The position numbers and the translations under genes were made by a program. The notes below the pieces were generated by a model, which was not told the DNA's origin, searched no databases, and saw only the letters and a program-made list of their open reading frames with translations. 64,000 bases of DNA, taken from assembly GCF_000426645.1 (NCBI RefSeq), contig NZ_AUFT01000007.1:310001-374000 (forward strand). The letters run 5' to 3'. Below, piece after piece: positions 8,222 through 16,766 of the stretch (positions are counted from its first letter, which is position 1; every line of letters starts with the position of its first letter). The stretch is from Nakamurella lactea DSM 19367. GTDB lineage: Bacteria; Actinomycetota; Actinomycetes; Mycobacteriales; Nakamurellaceae.

Positions 8222-9571
8222 GTGAACGTCGATCCGCTGCTCCCCGGCGACCCGGGATTCGACGCCGCTGTCGCTGTCCTTCCGGCGACCGGCAGCGCCC
8301 CGAAAGCGGTACCGGCAGCCATCTTCGCCGCGTCCGACGAGGCCGATGTCGATGCGGCGGTGGGGTACGCGCGGGCGCTGGGTCGTCGGCTGACAGTCCG
8401 CAGCGGCGGGCATTCGCTCAGCGGCACCCATCTGCGCGGCGGAGCGGTCGCGCTGGATCTGCGCCGTTTGACCACCCTGGCGGTGGATCGCGAACGGGGG
8501 ATCGCCCGCCTGGGACCAGGGCTGACGTCGGCAGCGGCGGCGGCCGGACTGGCCGCCGCCGGGTGCAGTTTCCCGGTGGGTCATTCACCGCTGGTCGGTA
8601 TCGGCGGATTCCTGTTGGCCGGCGGGAACGGTTGGCAGATCGGCACTTCCGGCCCCGGCGCCGGCAATGTCAGGCCGGCCCCCGGTTGTGCGGCGGACCG
8701 GGTGCTGGCCGCCCGGGTGGTGACCGGCGACGGCAGCACCAGGCGGGTCGACGCTCGGTCCGATCCCGATCTGTGGTGGGCGTTGCGGGGTGCGGGCTCG
8801 GCGTTTCCCGGCGTCGTCACCGAGTTCACCGTCCGCGTCGACACCCACTCGCCGGTGGTCGGGCGGCGGACCTGGTCGGTGCCGGCGGCGGCCGCCGCCG
8901 AGCTCGGTGAGGCGCTGGATGCCCTGGAGCCGCTGCCGGCCGGCGTCGAGTTGACGGTGATGGCGCGGCCCGCCGTGCGCGGCGCGATGATCACCGTGGT
9001 GGCAACGACTTTCGCCGAGACCGAGCGCGCCCTTGTGGCAGTGCGGAGCGGGTCGGCCTCGCTCGACCGGCTTGCCGGCGAGGTTGTCGACTCGGGCCCG
9101 TATGCCTCGGCGGCGGCGCTGCTGGTGGCGATCCCCGACCACGCCGCCAATGCCCAGTGGTCGCATCACGTGTGGGGGACCGGGTCCTGGCGCGCGGTAC
9201 TCGACGCGGTACCGATGACCCAGGACCGTCCGTCCGAGCGCAGCACGGTGCTGATCGCCCGCGCCCCGTCCGGTGCACCCGAGCAGCCCGCTGCGTTGTA
9301 CCGGGCGCCTGGGACGCTCGGGGTTTCCGCTTATGCGCACTGGGATCCGGAATCGGGTACTGCCGGCGCCGCCATCGGGTGGACCCATCAGGTGCTGGCC
9401 GGTGTCGGCGGCAGCGCGCCACGCCGCTACATCGGCGAGGCCGACATCACGGGCGACCCGGCCCGGATTCGCGAGTGCTTCCCGCCCGGCGCGGTGGAAC
9501 GGTTGATCCGGCTGCGGAGCCGGGTCGACCCGGACCGGGTCGTGGCGAGCGTGCTGGATCTTCTCGACTGA
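8222..9571 (+). CDS. FAD-linked oxidoreductase of the BBE/VAO type, lacking a clear C-terminal BBE segment
   Basis: The 449-residue protein has the FAD_binding_4 pattern: RSGGHSLSG near residue 60, where the His is the usual covalent FAD attachment site, then GIGGFLLAGGNG and DLWWALRGAGSAFPGVVTEF. Relatives oxidise sugars, alkaloids or other alcohols with O2. The usual C-terminal berberine-bridge tail (an Asn-Tyr motif) is not recognisable; the protein ends in RSRVDPDRVVASVLDLLD. An insertion with GPGAGNVRPAPGCAADR sits where family members normally have a short GLxxD turn. The GTG start is chosen from the family N-terminus; the ribosome site is weak. It lies 20 bases behind the ROK regulator. 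Confidence 0.8.
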   Translation: MNVDPLLPGDPGFDAAVAVLPATGSAPKAVPAAIFAASDEADVDAAVGYARALGRRLTVRSGGHSLSGTHLRGGAVALDLRRLTTLAVDRERGIARLGPGLTSAAAAAGLAAAGCSFPVGHSPLVGIGGFLLAGGNGWQIGTSGPGAGNVRPAPGCAADRVLAARVVTGDGSTRRVDARSDPDLWWALRGAGSAFPGVVTEFTVRVDTHSPVVGRRTWSVPAAAAAELGEALDALEPLPAGVELTVMARPAVRGAMITVVATTFAETERALVAVRSGSASLDRLAGEVVDSGPYASAAALLVAIPDHAANAQWSHHVWGTGSWRAVLDAVPMTQDRPSERSTVLIARAPSGAPEQPAALYRAPGTLGVSAYAHWDPESGTAGAAIGWTHQVLAGVGGSAPRRYIGEADITGDPARIRECFPPGAVERLIRLRSRVDPDRVVASVLDLLD

Positions 9572-9590
9572 ACTATTTCCTGGCCATTTC

Positions 9591-9604
9591 AGCACGACCG
9601 TGCT
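9591..9604. promoter_or_regulatory. TetR-type operator palindrome AGCACG-AC-CGTGCT
   Basis: A perfect 6+2+6 palindrome lies immediately upstream of the tetR gene, directly before a -10-like TATGAT (9607-9612), which is classic autorepressor geometry. Thirteen of the 14 bases recur inside the start of the downstream hydrolase gene. Confidence 0.65.
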
Positions 9605-9615
9605 TTTATGATCCG

Positions 9616-10239
9616 GTGAGCAAGGGCGAGCAGACCCGGGAGGCGATCCTGCGGGAGGCGCTGGCGCAGTCGAGCCATGTCGGGCTGCAGGGCATCACCG
9701 TCGGCATGCTGGCCGAGAAGTTGAACATGTCCAAGAGCGGGCTGTTCGCCCATTTCCGGTCCAAGGAGCAACTCCAGACCGATGTGCTGTTGTTCGCGGC
9801 GGAGCACTTCCGCCGGGTGGTGCTGCTGCCTGCACTGCGACAGCCTCGCGGCCTGCCCCGGTTGACCAGGTTGTTCGAGACGTGGTCCGGCTGGGATGGA
9901 TACGCCGACTTCGCGCTGCCCGGCGGCTGCATCTTCGTCACGGTTGCCCGCGAGTACGACGACGAGCCGGACGGGCCGATCCGGGATCTGATCGTCCGTC
10001 AGCAGCGCGACTGGCTGGACTCGATCGCCATCGTCGTTCGCGGCGCGATCAGCGAGGGTCACTTCGCGCCGACCACCGATCCCGAGCGGTTCGCCCACGA
10101 TCTGCTGGCCGTCATGCTCGGCTACCACTTCGCCGCCCGACTGCTCCGTGACCCACAGGCCACCGACCGGGCCAGATGCAGTTTCCAGCGGCTGGTCGAG
10201 GAGGCCAGGACGCCGGCCAGCAATCAAGTGCAGCGGTAA
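9616..10239 (+). CDS. TetR/AcrR-family transcriptional regulator
   Basis: The 207-residue protein has an N-terminal TetR helix-turn-helix: REAILREALAQS, then ITVGMLAEKLNMSKSGLFAH, then FRSKEQLQTDVL. A ligand-binding C-terminal domain contains ALPGGCIFVTVAREYDD, typical of a TetR subgroup with the TetR_C_6-like domain. The GTG at 9616 is chosen because it opens a normal TetR N-terminus; the open frame extends upstream inside the oxidoreductase gene. A 14-base palindrome sits 12 bases upstream. The next gene, an alpha/beta hydrolase 39 bases downstream, is a likely target. Confidence 0.9.
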   Translation: MSKGEQTREAILREALAQSSHVGLQGITVGMLAEKLNMSKSGLFAHFRSKEQLQTDVLLFAAEHFRRVVLLPALRQPRGLPRLTRLFETWSGWDGYADFALPGGCIFVTVAREYDDEPDGPIRDLIVRQQRDWLDSIAIVVRGAISEGHFAPTTDPERFAHDLLAVMLGYHFAARLLRDPQATDRARCSFQRLVEEARTPASNQVQR

Positions 10240-10278
10240 CAGCAACCAAACCGATACACCCTCGACAAGGGAGCGGAA

Positions 10279-11226
10279 ATGTCTCCACAGAAAAGCACGA
10301 CCGTGCGGTTATTCGAGCGACCGACACCGGCTCGACCGCATATCGACCGTCGCCAGGAAGCGCTGCGGGCGGTGTTCGCCCGTCTCGACGCGACGGCCCC
10401 GGCGGCCTCCGCCCGGCTGGCCGCCTACCTGTGGTTCCGGCTGGCCCGGCCGCCGGAGCCGGCCCGCCGGCGTCGCCGGATGCCGGTCGGCGGCTGGCCG
10501 CTGGAGCTCGACGTCCCGGGCGTCGGACGGATCCGCGGGCTGGAGTTCGGTCCCGACGAGGGGCCGGTCGCCCTGTTGGTGCACGGCTGGGCCGGCTGGC
10601 GGGAACAGCTGTCCGCCTACATTGAACCGCTGACGGCACAGGGTTTCCGGGTGATCGGCTACGACGCACCGAGCCACGGTGAGTCCGGGGCCGGGCGGCA
10701 CGGCCGGCGGTCGAGCACGGTGCTGGAGATGGCCGAAGTGCTCGCCGCGGTGGCCGGCGCCGTCGGTCCGGTGCGCCTGGTGATCGCCCACTCGCTCGGC
10801 GCGATGGCACTGGCCTGGGAGGCGGCCAGGAGCGACCTGCGGATCGGTGCCGCTGTGCTGATCGCGCCCGCCGCGTCGGTCTCGCCGGTGCTGGACACCT
10901 TTCAGATGATGTGCGGCTTCGGGCCGGCGACCCGACGGCGGCTGACAGTGCTGCTGGAGCGCCGGTTCGGCCGGTCGCTGGCCGAATTCGACGTGCCGGC
11001 GATGGCCGCGGAGTGGGCGGCGGACGATCCGGTTCCGATGCTGGCCGTGCACGACTGCGACGACGCGGAACTCCCGGCCTCGGGAGCGGAGGCGATCGCC
11101 GCGGCCTGGCCCGGTGCCGAACTCATGCTCACCGAGGGGCTCGGGCACCGGCGCATTCTCTGGGATCCCGCCGTGGTGCGGCGGGTCGCCGAGTTCGCCG
11201 GGCAGGTAGCCGCCCAACCGGCCTGA
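10279..11226 (+). CDS. Alpha/beta hydrolase
   Basis: This 315-residue protein has the fold's landmarks: LLVHGWAGWREQ oxyanion region near residue 100, GYDAPSHGESG, the nucleophile elbow AHSLGAM near residue 173 (Ala in place of the first Gly), an acid near VHDCDDAELP, and a catalytic His in EGLGHRRILWDP. No signal peptide is seen. An arginine-rich stretch, RPPEPARRRRRMP, follows the first helices. The ATG at 10279 has a GGGAGCGG site just before it. Codons 6-10 contain a copy of the TetR palindrome, so regulator binding within the coding start is plausible. Substrate unknown; such TetR-hydrolase pairs often handle hydrophobic esters. Confidence 0.85.
   Translation: MSPQKSTTVRLFERPTPARPHIDRRQEALRAVFARLDATAPAASARLAAYLWFRLARPPEPARRRRRMPVGGWPLELDVPGVGRIRGLEFGPDEGPVALLVHGWAGWREQLSAYIEPLTAQGFRVIGYDAPSHGESGAGRHGRRSSTVLEMAEVLAAVAGAVGPVRLVIAHSLGAMALAWEAARSDLRIGAAVLIAPAASVSPVLDTFQMMCGFGPATRRRLTVLLERRFGRSLAEFDVPAMAAEWAADDPVPMLAVHDCDDAELPASGAEAIAAAWPGAELMLTEGLGHRRILWDPAVVRRVAEFAGQVAAQPA
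10294..10307. promoter_or_regulatory. Second copy of the TetR palindrome, inside the hydrolase coding start
   Basis: AGCACGACCGTGCG matches the upstream operator at 13 of 14 positions; only the last base breaks the palindrome. It overlaps codons 6-10 of the alpha/beta hydrolase, a position that would let the TetR protein block elongation. Confidence 0.55.
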
Positions 11227-11324
11227 CGAGGCGGCCGCCAGCTGTCCGGCGCTGCGGGCCTGGCGGCAGCAAAATTTGCCGTACCCCCTTGTCCGGACAT
11301 CGTCGCTGGGGGAAGGCTGGGGAC

Positions 11325-11399
11325 GTGAGCGAGCGTGCGAGCGAAGCATCGGCGCTGAACGATGTCAACCCGCGAGGGACGAGCGGGGAGACATCGTGA
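11325..11399 (+). CDS. Possible 24-residue leader ORF ahead of the EF-G-like gene
   Basis: A GTG-initiated frame (VSERASEASALNDV...) preceded by a purine-rich GGGGGAAGG ends with a TGA that overlaps the GTG start of the EF-G-like gene as GTGA. It lies in the 169-base gap after the hydrolase. The DNA is rich in GAGCG repeats, so chance is possible. No homologue is recognised. Confidence 0.25.
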   Translation: MSERASEASALNDVNPRGTSGETS

Positions 11400-13534
11400 G
11401 CAAGGGCGCGAGCAGAGCCGAGGCGTCACCGGCACCGGACCCGCAATCGCCCGACGAGCTACGCAACGTGGTGCTCGTCGGGCCGGGAGGTGCTGGCAAG
11501 TCCACCCTGTACGACGCGCTCATCGCGGCCCGGGTGCCGGGCCGCCGGGCAGCGCCGGAAACGCGGCCACGGTCGGTCGGCCTGAGCGCCGCCGCGATCG
11601 ACAGCTTCGGGCTGACGATCAACCTGCTGGACACCCCCGGCTATCCGGACTTCATCGGTGAGCTGCGGGCCGGCCTGCGGGCCGCGGACGCCGCGGTCTT
11701 CGTGATCGCCGCGGCCGACGGCATCGACGGTGCCACCGCGCTGCTCTGGCAGGAGCTGGCCGGCCTCGGGGTTCCCCGGGCGATCGCCGTCAGCAAACTC
11801 GACCTGCCGCGATCCGACTACGACGAGACGATCGCCACCTGCCGTCGGGTGTTCGGCGACGCGCAACCGCTGTACCTGCCGCTGCGGAACGCCGACCGGC
11901 AGGTGGTCGGAACTCTCGGACTGCTGAGCGGGCGGGTCTTCGACAGCAGTTCCGGCGAGCGGATCGAGCGCGATCCCACCGGCGAGGAGGCCGCCGCCAT
12001 CGAGGGCCGCCGCGGCGAGCTGATCGAGGCGATCATCGAGGAGTCCGAGGACGCCTCACTGCTGGACCGCTACCTCGAGGGCGAACAGCTCTCCACCGAC
12101 ACGGTGATCGACGACCTGCTGACGGCGGTCGGCAAGGCCACCTTCTTCCCGCTGGTGCCGATCTCGCCAGCCGCCGGTGTGGGCATCGAGGAGATCTTCG
12201 AGATCATCGAGAGGTGCTTCCCGTCGCCGCTGACGGGATCCGCGCCGGCCGCCTACCGCACGTCGGGCGTGGCGCTGGACCCGATCACCGCCGACCCGAA
12301 CGGGCCGTTGGTGGCCGAGGTGATCCGGACCACCAGCGATCCGTACGTCGGCCGCCTGTCGCTGGTACGAATCTTCTCCGGCACCCTGCGATCGGACGAA
12401 ACCGTCCATGTCTCAGGGCATCTCGGCGGATTCCTCGGACACGAGGTCGAGGGCCACGCCGACCACGATGCCGACGAACGAGTGGGGCCGCTGAGCTCGC
12501 CGCTGGACGAGCAGACCCGCCCGAAGCCGCGCGCGATCGCCGGCGACCTGGCGCTGGTCAGCGGGCTGAGCCGGGCCGAGACGTCCGACACGCTGTCCGG
12601 GACGGACCGGCCGATCCTGGTCGAGCCGTGGGTGCTGCCGGAACCGCTGCTGCCGGTGGCGATCCAGGCCGCGAACAAGCGTGACGAGGACAAGCTGGCC
12701 GGGGCGTTGCAGCGGATCGTCGCCGAAGACGTGACGATGCGGATGGAGCAGAATCCACGGACTCATCAGCTGGTGCTGTGGACGATGGGACAGGCGCACG
12801 TTGACGAGCTGCTGTCCCGGCTGGCCGATCGGTACGGCGTTCCGGTGCAGGCGGAACCGCTGCGGATCGCGCTTCGCGAGACGTTCATCCGCAAGGCCAC
12901 CGTGCAGGGCCGGCACGTCAAACAGTCCGGCGGGCACGGCCAGTATGCGGTGTGCCAGCTGGAGATCGAGCCGCTGGAGCGGGGCGCCGGGATCGAGTTC
13001 GTGGACAAGGTGGTGGGCGGATCCGTTCCGCGGCAGTTCATCCCGTCGGTGGAGAAGGGCGCGAGGGCGCAGTTGGACAGGGGTGTGCTGGCCGGCTATC
13101 CGGTGGTCGATGTCCGGGTGACGCTGCTCGACGGCAAGGCCCACTCGGTCGACTCCTCGGACATGGCGTTCCAGACCGCGGCGGCGATCGCGTTGCGGGA
13201 AGCGGCGAATGCCTCGACGGTGTCGCTGCTGGAGCCGGTCGACACGGTCGATATCACCGTGGACGACGACCATCTCGGGGCCGTGCTCTCGGACCTGCGC
13301 GGACGGCGCGGCCACGTGCTCGGTACCGAGCCCGCCGGCGACCTGGCGGCCGACGGTGGGCGCGCCGGTACCGGCCGGACCGTCGTGCACGCGGAGGTCC
13401 CGGCGCTCGAGTTGTCCAGGTACGCCGTCGATCTGCGTTCGGTGTCCCGCGGCACCGGCACCTTCAGCCGGGCTCTGCTGCGCTACGACTACCTCCCGAC
13501 GGAACTGGCCAAGGCGCAACTCGACGGGTCCTGA
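11396..13534 (+). CDS. EF-G-like translational GTPase (EF-G2 type)
   Basis: At 712 residues this matches the mycobacterial FusA2-type EF-G-like proteins. The P-loop is GPGGAGKS (residues 29-36) instead of the GHVDHGKT form of true EF-G. G3 is DTPGYPDF and G4 is SKLD in place of NKMD. The later domains are intact, with TVQGRHVKQSGGHGQYAVCQ and LRYDYLPTELAKAQ resembling EF-G domain IV and V motifs. The ribosomal role of this subfamily is unclear; some members hydrolyse GTP without translocating. The open frame extends 40 codons upstream, but the GTG at 11396 follows GGGGAG and begins the recognisable protein. It is convergent with the esterase gene. Confidence 0.88.
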   Translation: MSKGASRAEASPAPDPQSPDELRNVVLVGPGGAGKSTLYDALIAARVPGRRAAPETRPRSVGLSAAAIDSFGLTINLLDTPGYPDFIGELRAGLRAADAAVFVIAAADGIDGATALLWQELAGLGVPRAIAVSKLDLPRSDYDETIATCRRVFGDAQPLYLPLRNADRQVVGTLGLLSGRVFDSSSGERIERDPTGEEAAAIEGRRGELIEAIIEESEDASLLDRYLEGEQLSTDTVIDDLLTAVGKATFFPLVPISPAAGVGIEEIFEIIERCFPSPLTGSAPAAYRTSGVALDPITADPNGPLVAEVIRTTSDPYVGRLSLVRIFSGTLRSDETVHVSGHLGGFLGHEVEGHADHDADERVGPLSSPLDEQTRPKPRAIAGDLALVSGLSRAETSDTLSGTDRPILVEPWVLPEPLLPVAIQAANKRDEDKLAGALQRIVAEDVTMRMEQNPRTHQLVLWTMGQAHVDELLSRLADRYGVPVQAEPLRIALRETFIRKATVQGRHVKQSGGHGQYAVCQLEIEPLERGAGIEFVDKVVGGSVPRQFIPSVEKGARAQLDRGVLAGYPVVDVRVTLLDGKAHSVDSSDMAFQTAAAIALREAANASTVSLLEPVDTVDITVDDDHLGAVLSDLRGRRGHVLGTEPAGDLAADGGRAGTGRTVVHAEVPALELSRYAVDLRSVSRGTGTFSRALLRYDYLPTELAKAQLDGS

Positions 13535-13568
13535 GCCTGGGCGTTGCTGCCGCCGGCATGGTGTCCCG

Positions 13569-14849
13569 TCAGATTCCGAGTTGTCGCATCCCGGTGGCCA
13601 GTTCCTCACGCCACCAGGCGTAGTCGTGACCGCCCCGGAATTCGGTGTAGGACACCGCGGCTCCGGCAGCGCGGGCTGCATCGCGGAACTGCCGCGCCTG
13701 CGTCGTCATTTCGGCCTCGTCGGTACCGACCTGGACAGCCAACCGCGGCCGGTGACCAAGAGTCCGTCCCGCCAGACTCCTGGTGAGGTGCCCCGGCGCG
13801 GTGGCGCCGGGCGCCGAGCTGACATCGCGATCGAACCAGAACGACCCGGACTGGACGATGGCCGAAGTCGCCAGATCGGGTCTGTCGATGACGAGCCCGG
13901 CGGCTGCGAGTCCGCCGAAGGACTGCCCGGCGATCGTGGTCCGGTCCGGGTCGACGGTCACCAACCCGGTCCGCCGCACGGCGGCGAGCAGGTCGGTGAT
14001 GATCCGTGCACAACGGTCGGGGATGGGCAGTTCTGCGGCTCGTCGCTGCAGATCGACGGAGTCCATCAGGACCAGGGTGGGGCGCCGTCGTCCGGTCCGG
14101 AGCGCCGACAGGTTCCATGGACGCCAGGCCTCGCCGTCCAGCAGAATCAGCAGCGGTGCGCCGGGATCGGCGCCCGTCAGCAGCGTTGCCCGCCTGCTGC
14201 GGCCGTCCGAGTGCTCGACGAGCAGCTCGCGTCCGGCCGGGCCGCGGGGGTCGACGACTCCGTCGACGGGCTCGAAGTGTTGGGCCGTCGGGTGTCTCGG
14301 CGTGCCCGGTCCCCGGAACACCGATGCGGGTCCGGTGTGTGGGCGAGTCAGCAGCGCCGGGTTGCGCGGATCGGGTCGGCCGTCCTGCCGCACCCGAACC
14401 CAGCCCGGACGGTCCGCGCCGACTTGGAGCGGGAAGTGGTCGCGATACACCAACTGGTAGCTGTAGCGCCCGTCGGCGGGGAGCAGATAGCTGACCTGTC
14501 GCACCGGGCCACCGCAGATCGGTTGCAGTAGTGCAGGTTCGATGTTTGCCCGGTGGTTGTCGGTCAGGCTGGTCAGACAGACCATCACCTCGCGGTCGGT
14601 GTCCACCCTGGCCAGGAACGAGACCTCGACCAGGTCGACACCGTCGACCGCCACCTGCTTGCCGATCAACGGCGTCCTGGCCTGTGCCGTCCAGAACCGG
14701 TCGGCAGCCGGCTGTGGCCGGGCAGCGGACCCCAGCGCGTCGATCCACCCCGGCCGGATCCGGATCGGTGCGCCGTCGGCCGCCACCGGCGACGGCCGGA
14801 GCTCGATATCCGCCGGTGGGGTGAACGGATCGACCGGGTTCAGCTCCAT
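13569..14849 (-). CDS. fes: Enterochelin-esterase-like hydrolase (Fes/IroD type)
   Basis: The 426-residue protein has a Fes-type N-terminal beta domain (residues about 50-165, with DRFWTAQARTPLIG and YSYQLVYRD), then an esterase domain with nucleophile GQSFGG (Ser310) and a C-terminal GGHDYAWWREEL that supplies the His. Without a signal peptide it would act in the cytoplasm on imported ferric catecholate-type siderophores, cutting the ester backbone to release iron. It ends the minus operon of two permeases and an ATPase, overlapping the ATPase gene by 10 bases. No siderophore biosynthesis gene is visible, so use of foreign siderophores is plausible. Confidence 0.87.
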   Translation of the reverse strand: MELNPVDPFTPPADIELRPSPVAADGAPIRIRPGWIDALGSAARPQPAADRFWTAQARTPLIGKQVAVDGVDLVEVSFLARVDTDREVMVCLTSLTDNHRANIEPALLQPICGGPVRQVSYLLPADGRYSYQLVYRDHFPLQVGADRPGWVRVRQDGRPDPRNPALLTRPHTGPASVFRGPGTPRHPTAQHFEPVDGVVDPRGPAGRELLVEHSDGRSRRATLLTGADPGAPLLILLDGEAWRPWNLSALRTGRRRPTLVLMDSVDLQRRAAELPIPDRCARIITDLLAAVRRTGLVTVDPDRTTIAGQSFGGLAAAGLVIDRPDLATSAIVQSGSFWFDRDVSSAPGATAPGHLTRSLAGRTLGHRPRLAVQVGTDEAEMTTQARQFRDAARAAGAAVSYTEFRGGHDYAWWREELATGMRQLGI

Positions 14850-15706
14850 GTCGCCGATCGATCGCGAACGTCCAGCGGTCCACGGCCGTCACCGGCGGGC
14901 GCGGCGCCGCCGATTCCGGTGCGGCGCACCGGTATTACCGTCGGCAGTCCGTCGAACGGGTCGTCGAACAGGTGTGCCCGCAGTCCGAATACCTCCAGGA
15001 GCAACTCTTCGGACAGCACCTCGGCCGGCGGTCCCTGGGCGACGATGCTGCCCGCCTTCATCACTACCAGGTCGTCGCTGTAGCGGGCGGCCAGCCCGAG
15101 GTCGTGCAGCACCACAACGATGGTCCGGCCGGTGACGTCCCGGAGCGTCGTCACCAGCTCGAGGACGTCGACCGCATGTGCCATGTCCAGGTGCGTCGTC
15201 GGCTCGTCCAGCAACAACAACTCCGTCTGCTGCGCCAAGGACATCGCGATCCAGGCCCGCTGGCGCTGGCCACCGGACAGTCGATCCACCGCCGTGTCTG
15301 CCAGCTCCGCAACCTGGGTGTCCCGCATGGCATCGGCGGTGATCCGTTCGTCCTGCTCCGACCACTGTCGGTACCAGGGCTGGTGCGGCTGCCGGCCACG
15401 CCGGACCAGCTCGGCCACCGTCATCCCGTCCGGCGCCACCGGGAGCTGGGGCAGGACGGCCAAAGATCGGGCGATCTCCCTGGTGCGCAACTGTTCCAAC
15501 GGACTGCCGGACAGCAGCACGCTGCCTGCGGTGGGCCGCAGCAGTCGGGACAGGACCTTGAGCAGGGTCGATTTCCCGCAGCCATTCGGGCCGATGATGG
15601 TGGTGATCTTGCCGCCACCCACCCGCAGGTCAACGCCCTTGAGGACGTCGCCGTGGCCGTAACCGGCCCGAATGTCGATGGCTTGCAGGGGAGGGGTTTC
15701 AGCCAC
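14840..15706 (-). CDS. Ferric-siderophore ABC transporter ATPase (FecE/FepC type)
   Basis: The 288-residue protein has Walker A GPNGCGKST (near residue 39), the Q-loop in VLPQLPVAPDGMTV, the signature LSGGQRQRAWIAM, Walker B LLLLDEPTTHLD and the H-loop His in VVVLHDLGLAARYS. It powers the two FecCD permeases encoded just upstream and overlaps the nearer one by 8 bases. A roughly 30-residue tail beyond the usual end (GIGGAAPAGDGRG) is low in complexity. Confidence 0.95.
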   Translation of the reverse strand: MAETPPLQAIDIRAGYGHGDVLKGVDLRVGGGKITTIIGPNGCGKSTLLKVLSRLLRPTAGSVLLSGSPLEQLRTREIARSLAVLPQLPVAPDGMTVAELVRRGRQPHQPWYRQWSEQDERITADAMRDTQVAELADTAVDRLSGGQRQRAWIAMSLAQQTELLLLDEPTTHLDMAHAVDVLELVTTLRDVTGRTIVVVLHDLGLAARYSDDLVVMKAGSIVAQGPPAEVLSEELLLEVFGLRAHLFDDPFDGLPTVIPVRRTGIGGAAPAGDGRGPLDVRDRSATWS

Positions 15707-16766
15707 TGGTCTTCCTGACGTAGGAGCGCATGAGGAACAACAGGTACGGGGCGCCGATCAACGGGGTGAGCACGCCGACCGGGAGCGTCCCCGGTAACCG
15801 GTCGGCCACCTGGGCGGCGATCATCATCACGCCCGCGCCGGCCAGGCCGCCGACCAACGGCGGCGGACCGGCAGTACGGAACAGTCGCATGGCGATCTGC
15901 GGGGCCACGAATGCGACGAACGCGATCGGTCCGGCCACCGCCGTCGACGCGCTGGTGAGGATCACGGCGACCGCGAGGGCGACCAACTCGACCCGGCCCG
16001 GCACGGTGCCGACGGTGGCGGCGACGTCCCGGCCAAGTCGCAGGGCCCCGACGTCGCGGCCCAGCCGGATGCAGACGAACAGGGCCAACGCACTGATGCC
16101 CGCCAGCAGCCAGAGATCGCCGATCTTCACTCCGTTCACCGATCCGGAGAGCCATCGCACGGCCACCTGCGCGTTGAGCAGATCGGTCCTGGTCAGCATC
16201 CAGGCTGTGCCGGCCAGTGCCAGCGCGTTCACCGCCAGACCGACGAGAACTACTCGCACACCGTCGAATCCGGTCCGCCAGGACAGCGCGAGGATGATGC
16301 CTGCGGTCAGTAGGCCGCCGACGATGGCGGCCGGCGTCAGCAGCGAGGACGCCGGGTTGTCGCCCACCAACCCGGCCACCGCCGGGGTGGTGATCAGCAG
16401 GACGGCGAAGGCGCCGGCCCCCGAGGTCACGCCCAGGATGTCCGGGCTGGCGATCGGGTTGCGGGTGATCGACTGCGTCAGCCCGCCCGCACAGCCGAGC
16501 GCGAAACCGACCAGCAGCGCGGCCAGTGCCGGTGCGAGTCGGTTGTCGATGACGACGAGCCGCTCGACCCGGGTTCCGCCACCGGACAACACGGCCACCA
16601 CCCGGTCGACCGGCATCGCCAGGGTTCCGGTGAACACCGCCAACGCCAGCAACCCGAGCAGCACGAGCACGGCCGTCAGCGCGCCGATGACCAGCCGGCG
16701 GCGCACCCGCAGCCCGATCGGACCGACCCGGAGCTGCCAGGAGCGGGGAGGGGTCGAGGCGGTCAC
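15699..16766 (-). CDS. FecCD-family siderophore ABC permease, second of pair
   Basis: This 355-residue polytopic protein shows the FecCD hallmarks: ALLVGFALGCAGGLTQSITRNPIASPDILGVTSGA split over two helices (residues about 85-125), SGSVNGVKIGDLW, and the C-terminal coupling region VAPQIAMRLF and GAPYLLFLMRS. It forms the membrane heterodimer with the 16763-17800 product and overlaps that gene as ATGA. Confidence 0.95.
   Translation of the reverse strand: MTASTPPRSWQLRVGPIGLRVRRRLVIGALTAVLVLLGLLALAVFTGTLAMPVDRVVAVLSGGGTRVERLVVIDNRLAPALAALLVGFALGCAGGLTQSITRNPIASPDILGVTSGAGAFAVLLITTPAVAGLVGDNPASSLLTPAAIVGGLLTAGIILALSWRTGFDGVRVVLVGLAVNALALAGTAWMLTRTDLLNAQVAVRWLSGSVNGVKIGDLWLLAGISALALFVCIRLGRDVGALRLGRDVAATVGTVPGRVELVALAVAVILTSASTAVAGPIAFVAFVAPQIAMRLFRTAGPPPLVGGLAGAGVMMIAAQVADRLPGTLPVGVLTPLIGAPYLLFLMRSYVRKTSG

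Noticed and set aside
11325-11360. GAGCG-rich stretch resembling a short repeat array
   Set aside because: The units are irregular and few, with no spacer pattern. It is not a CRISPR array or a transposon end; similar GAGCG runs are common in actinomycetes.
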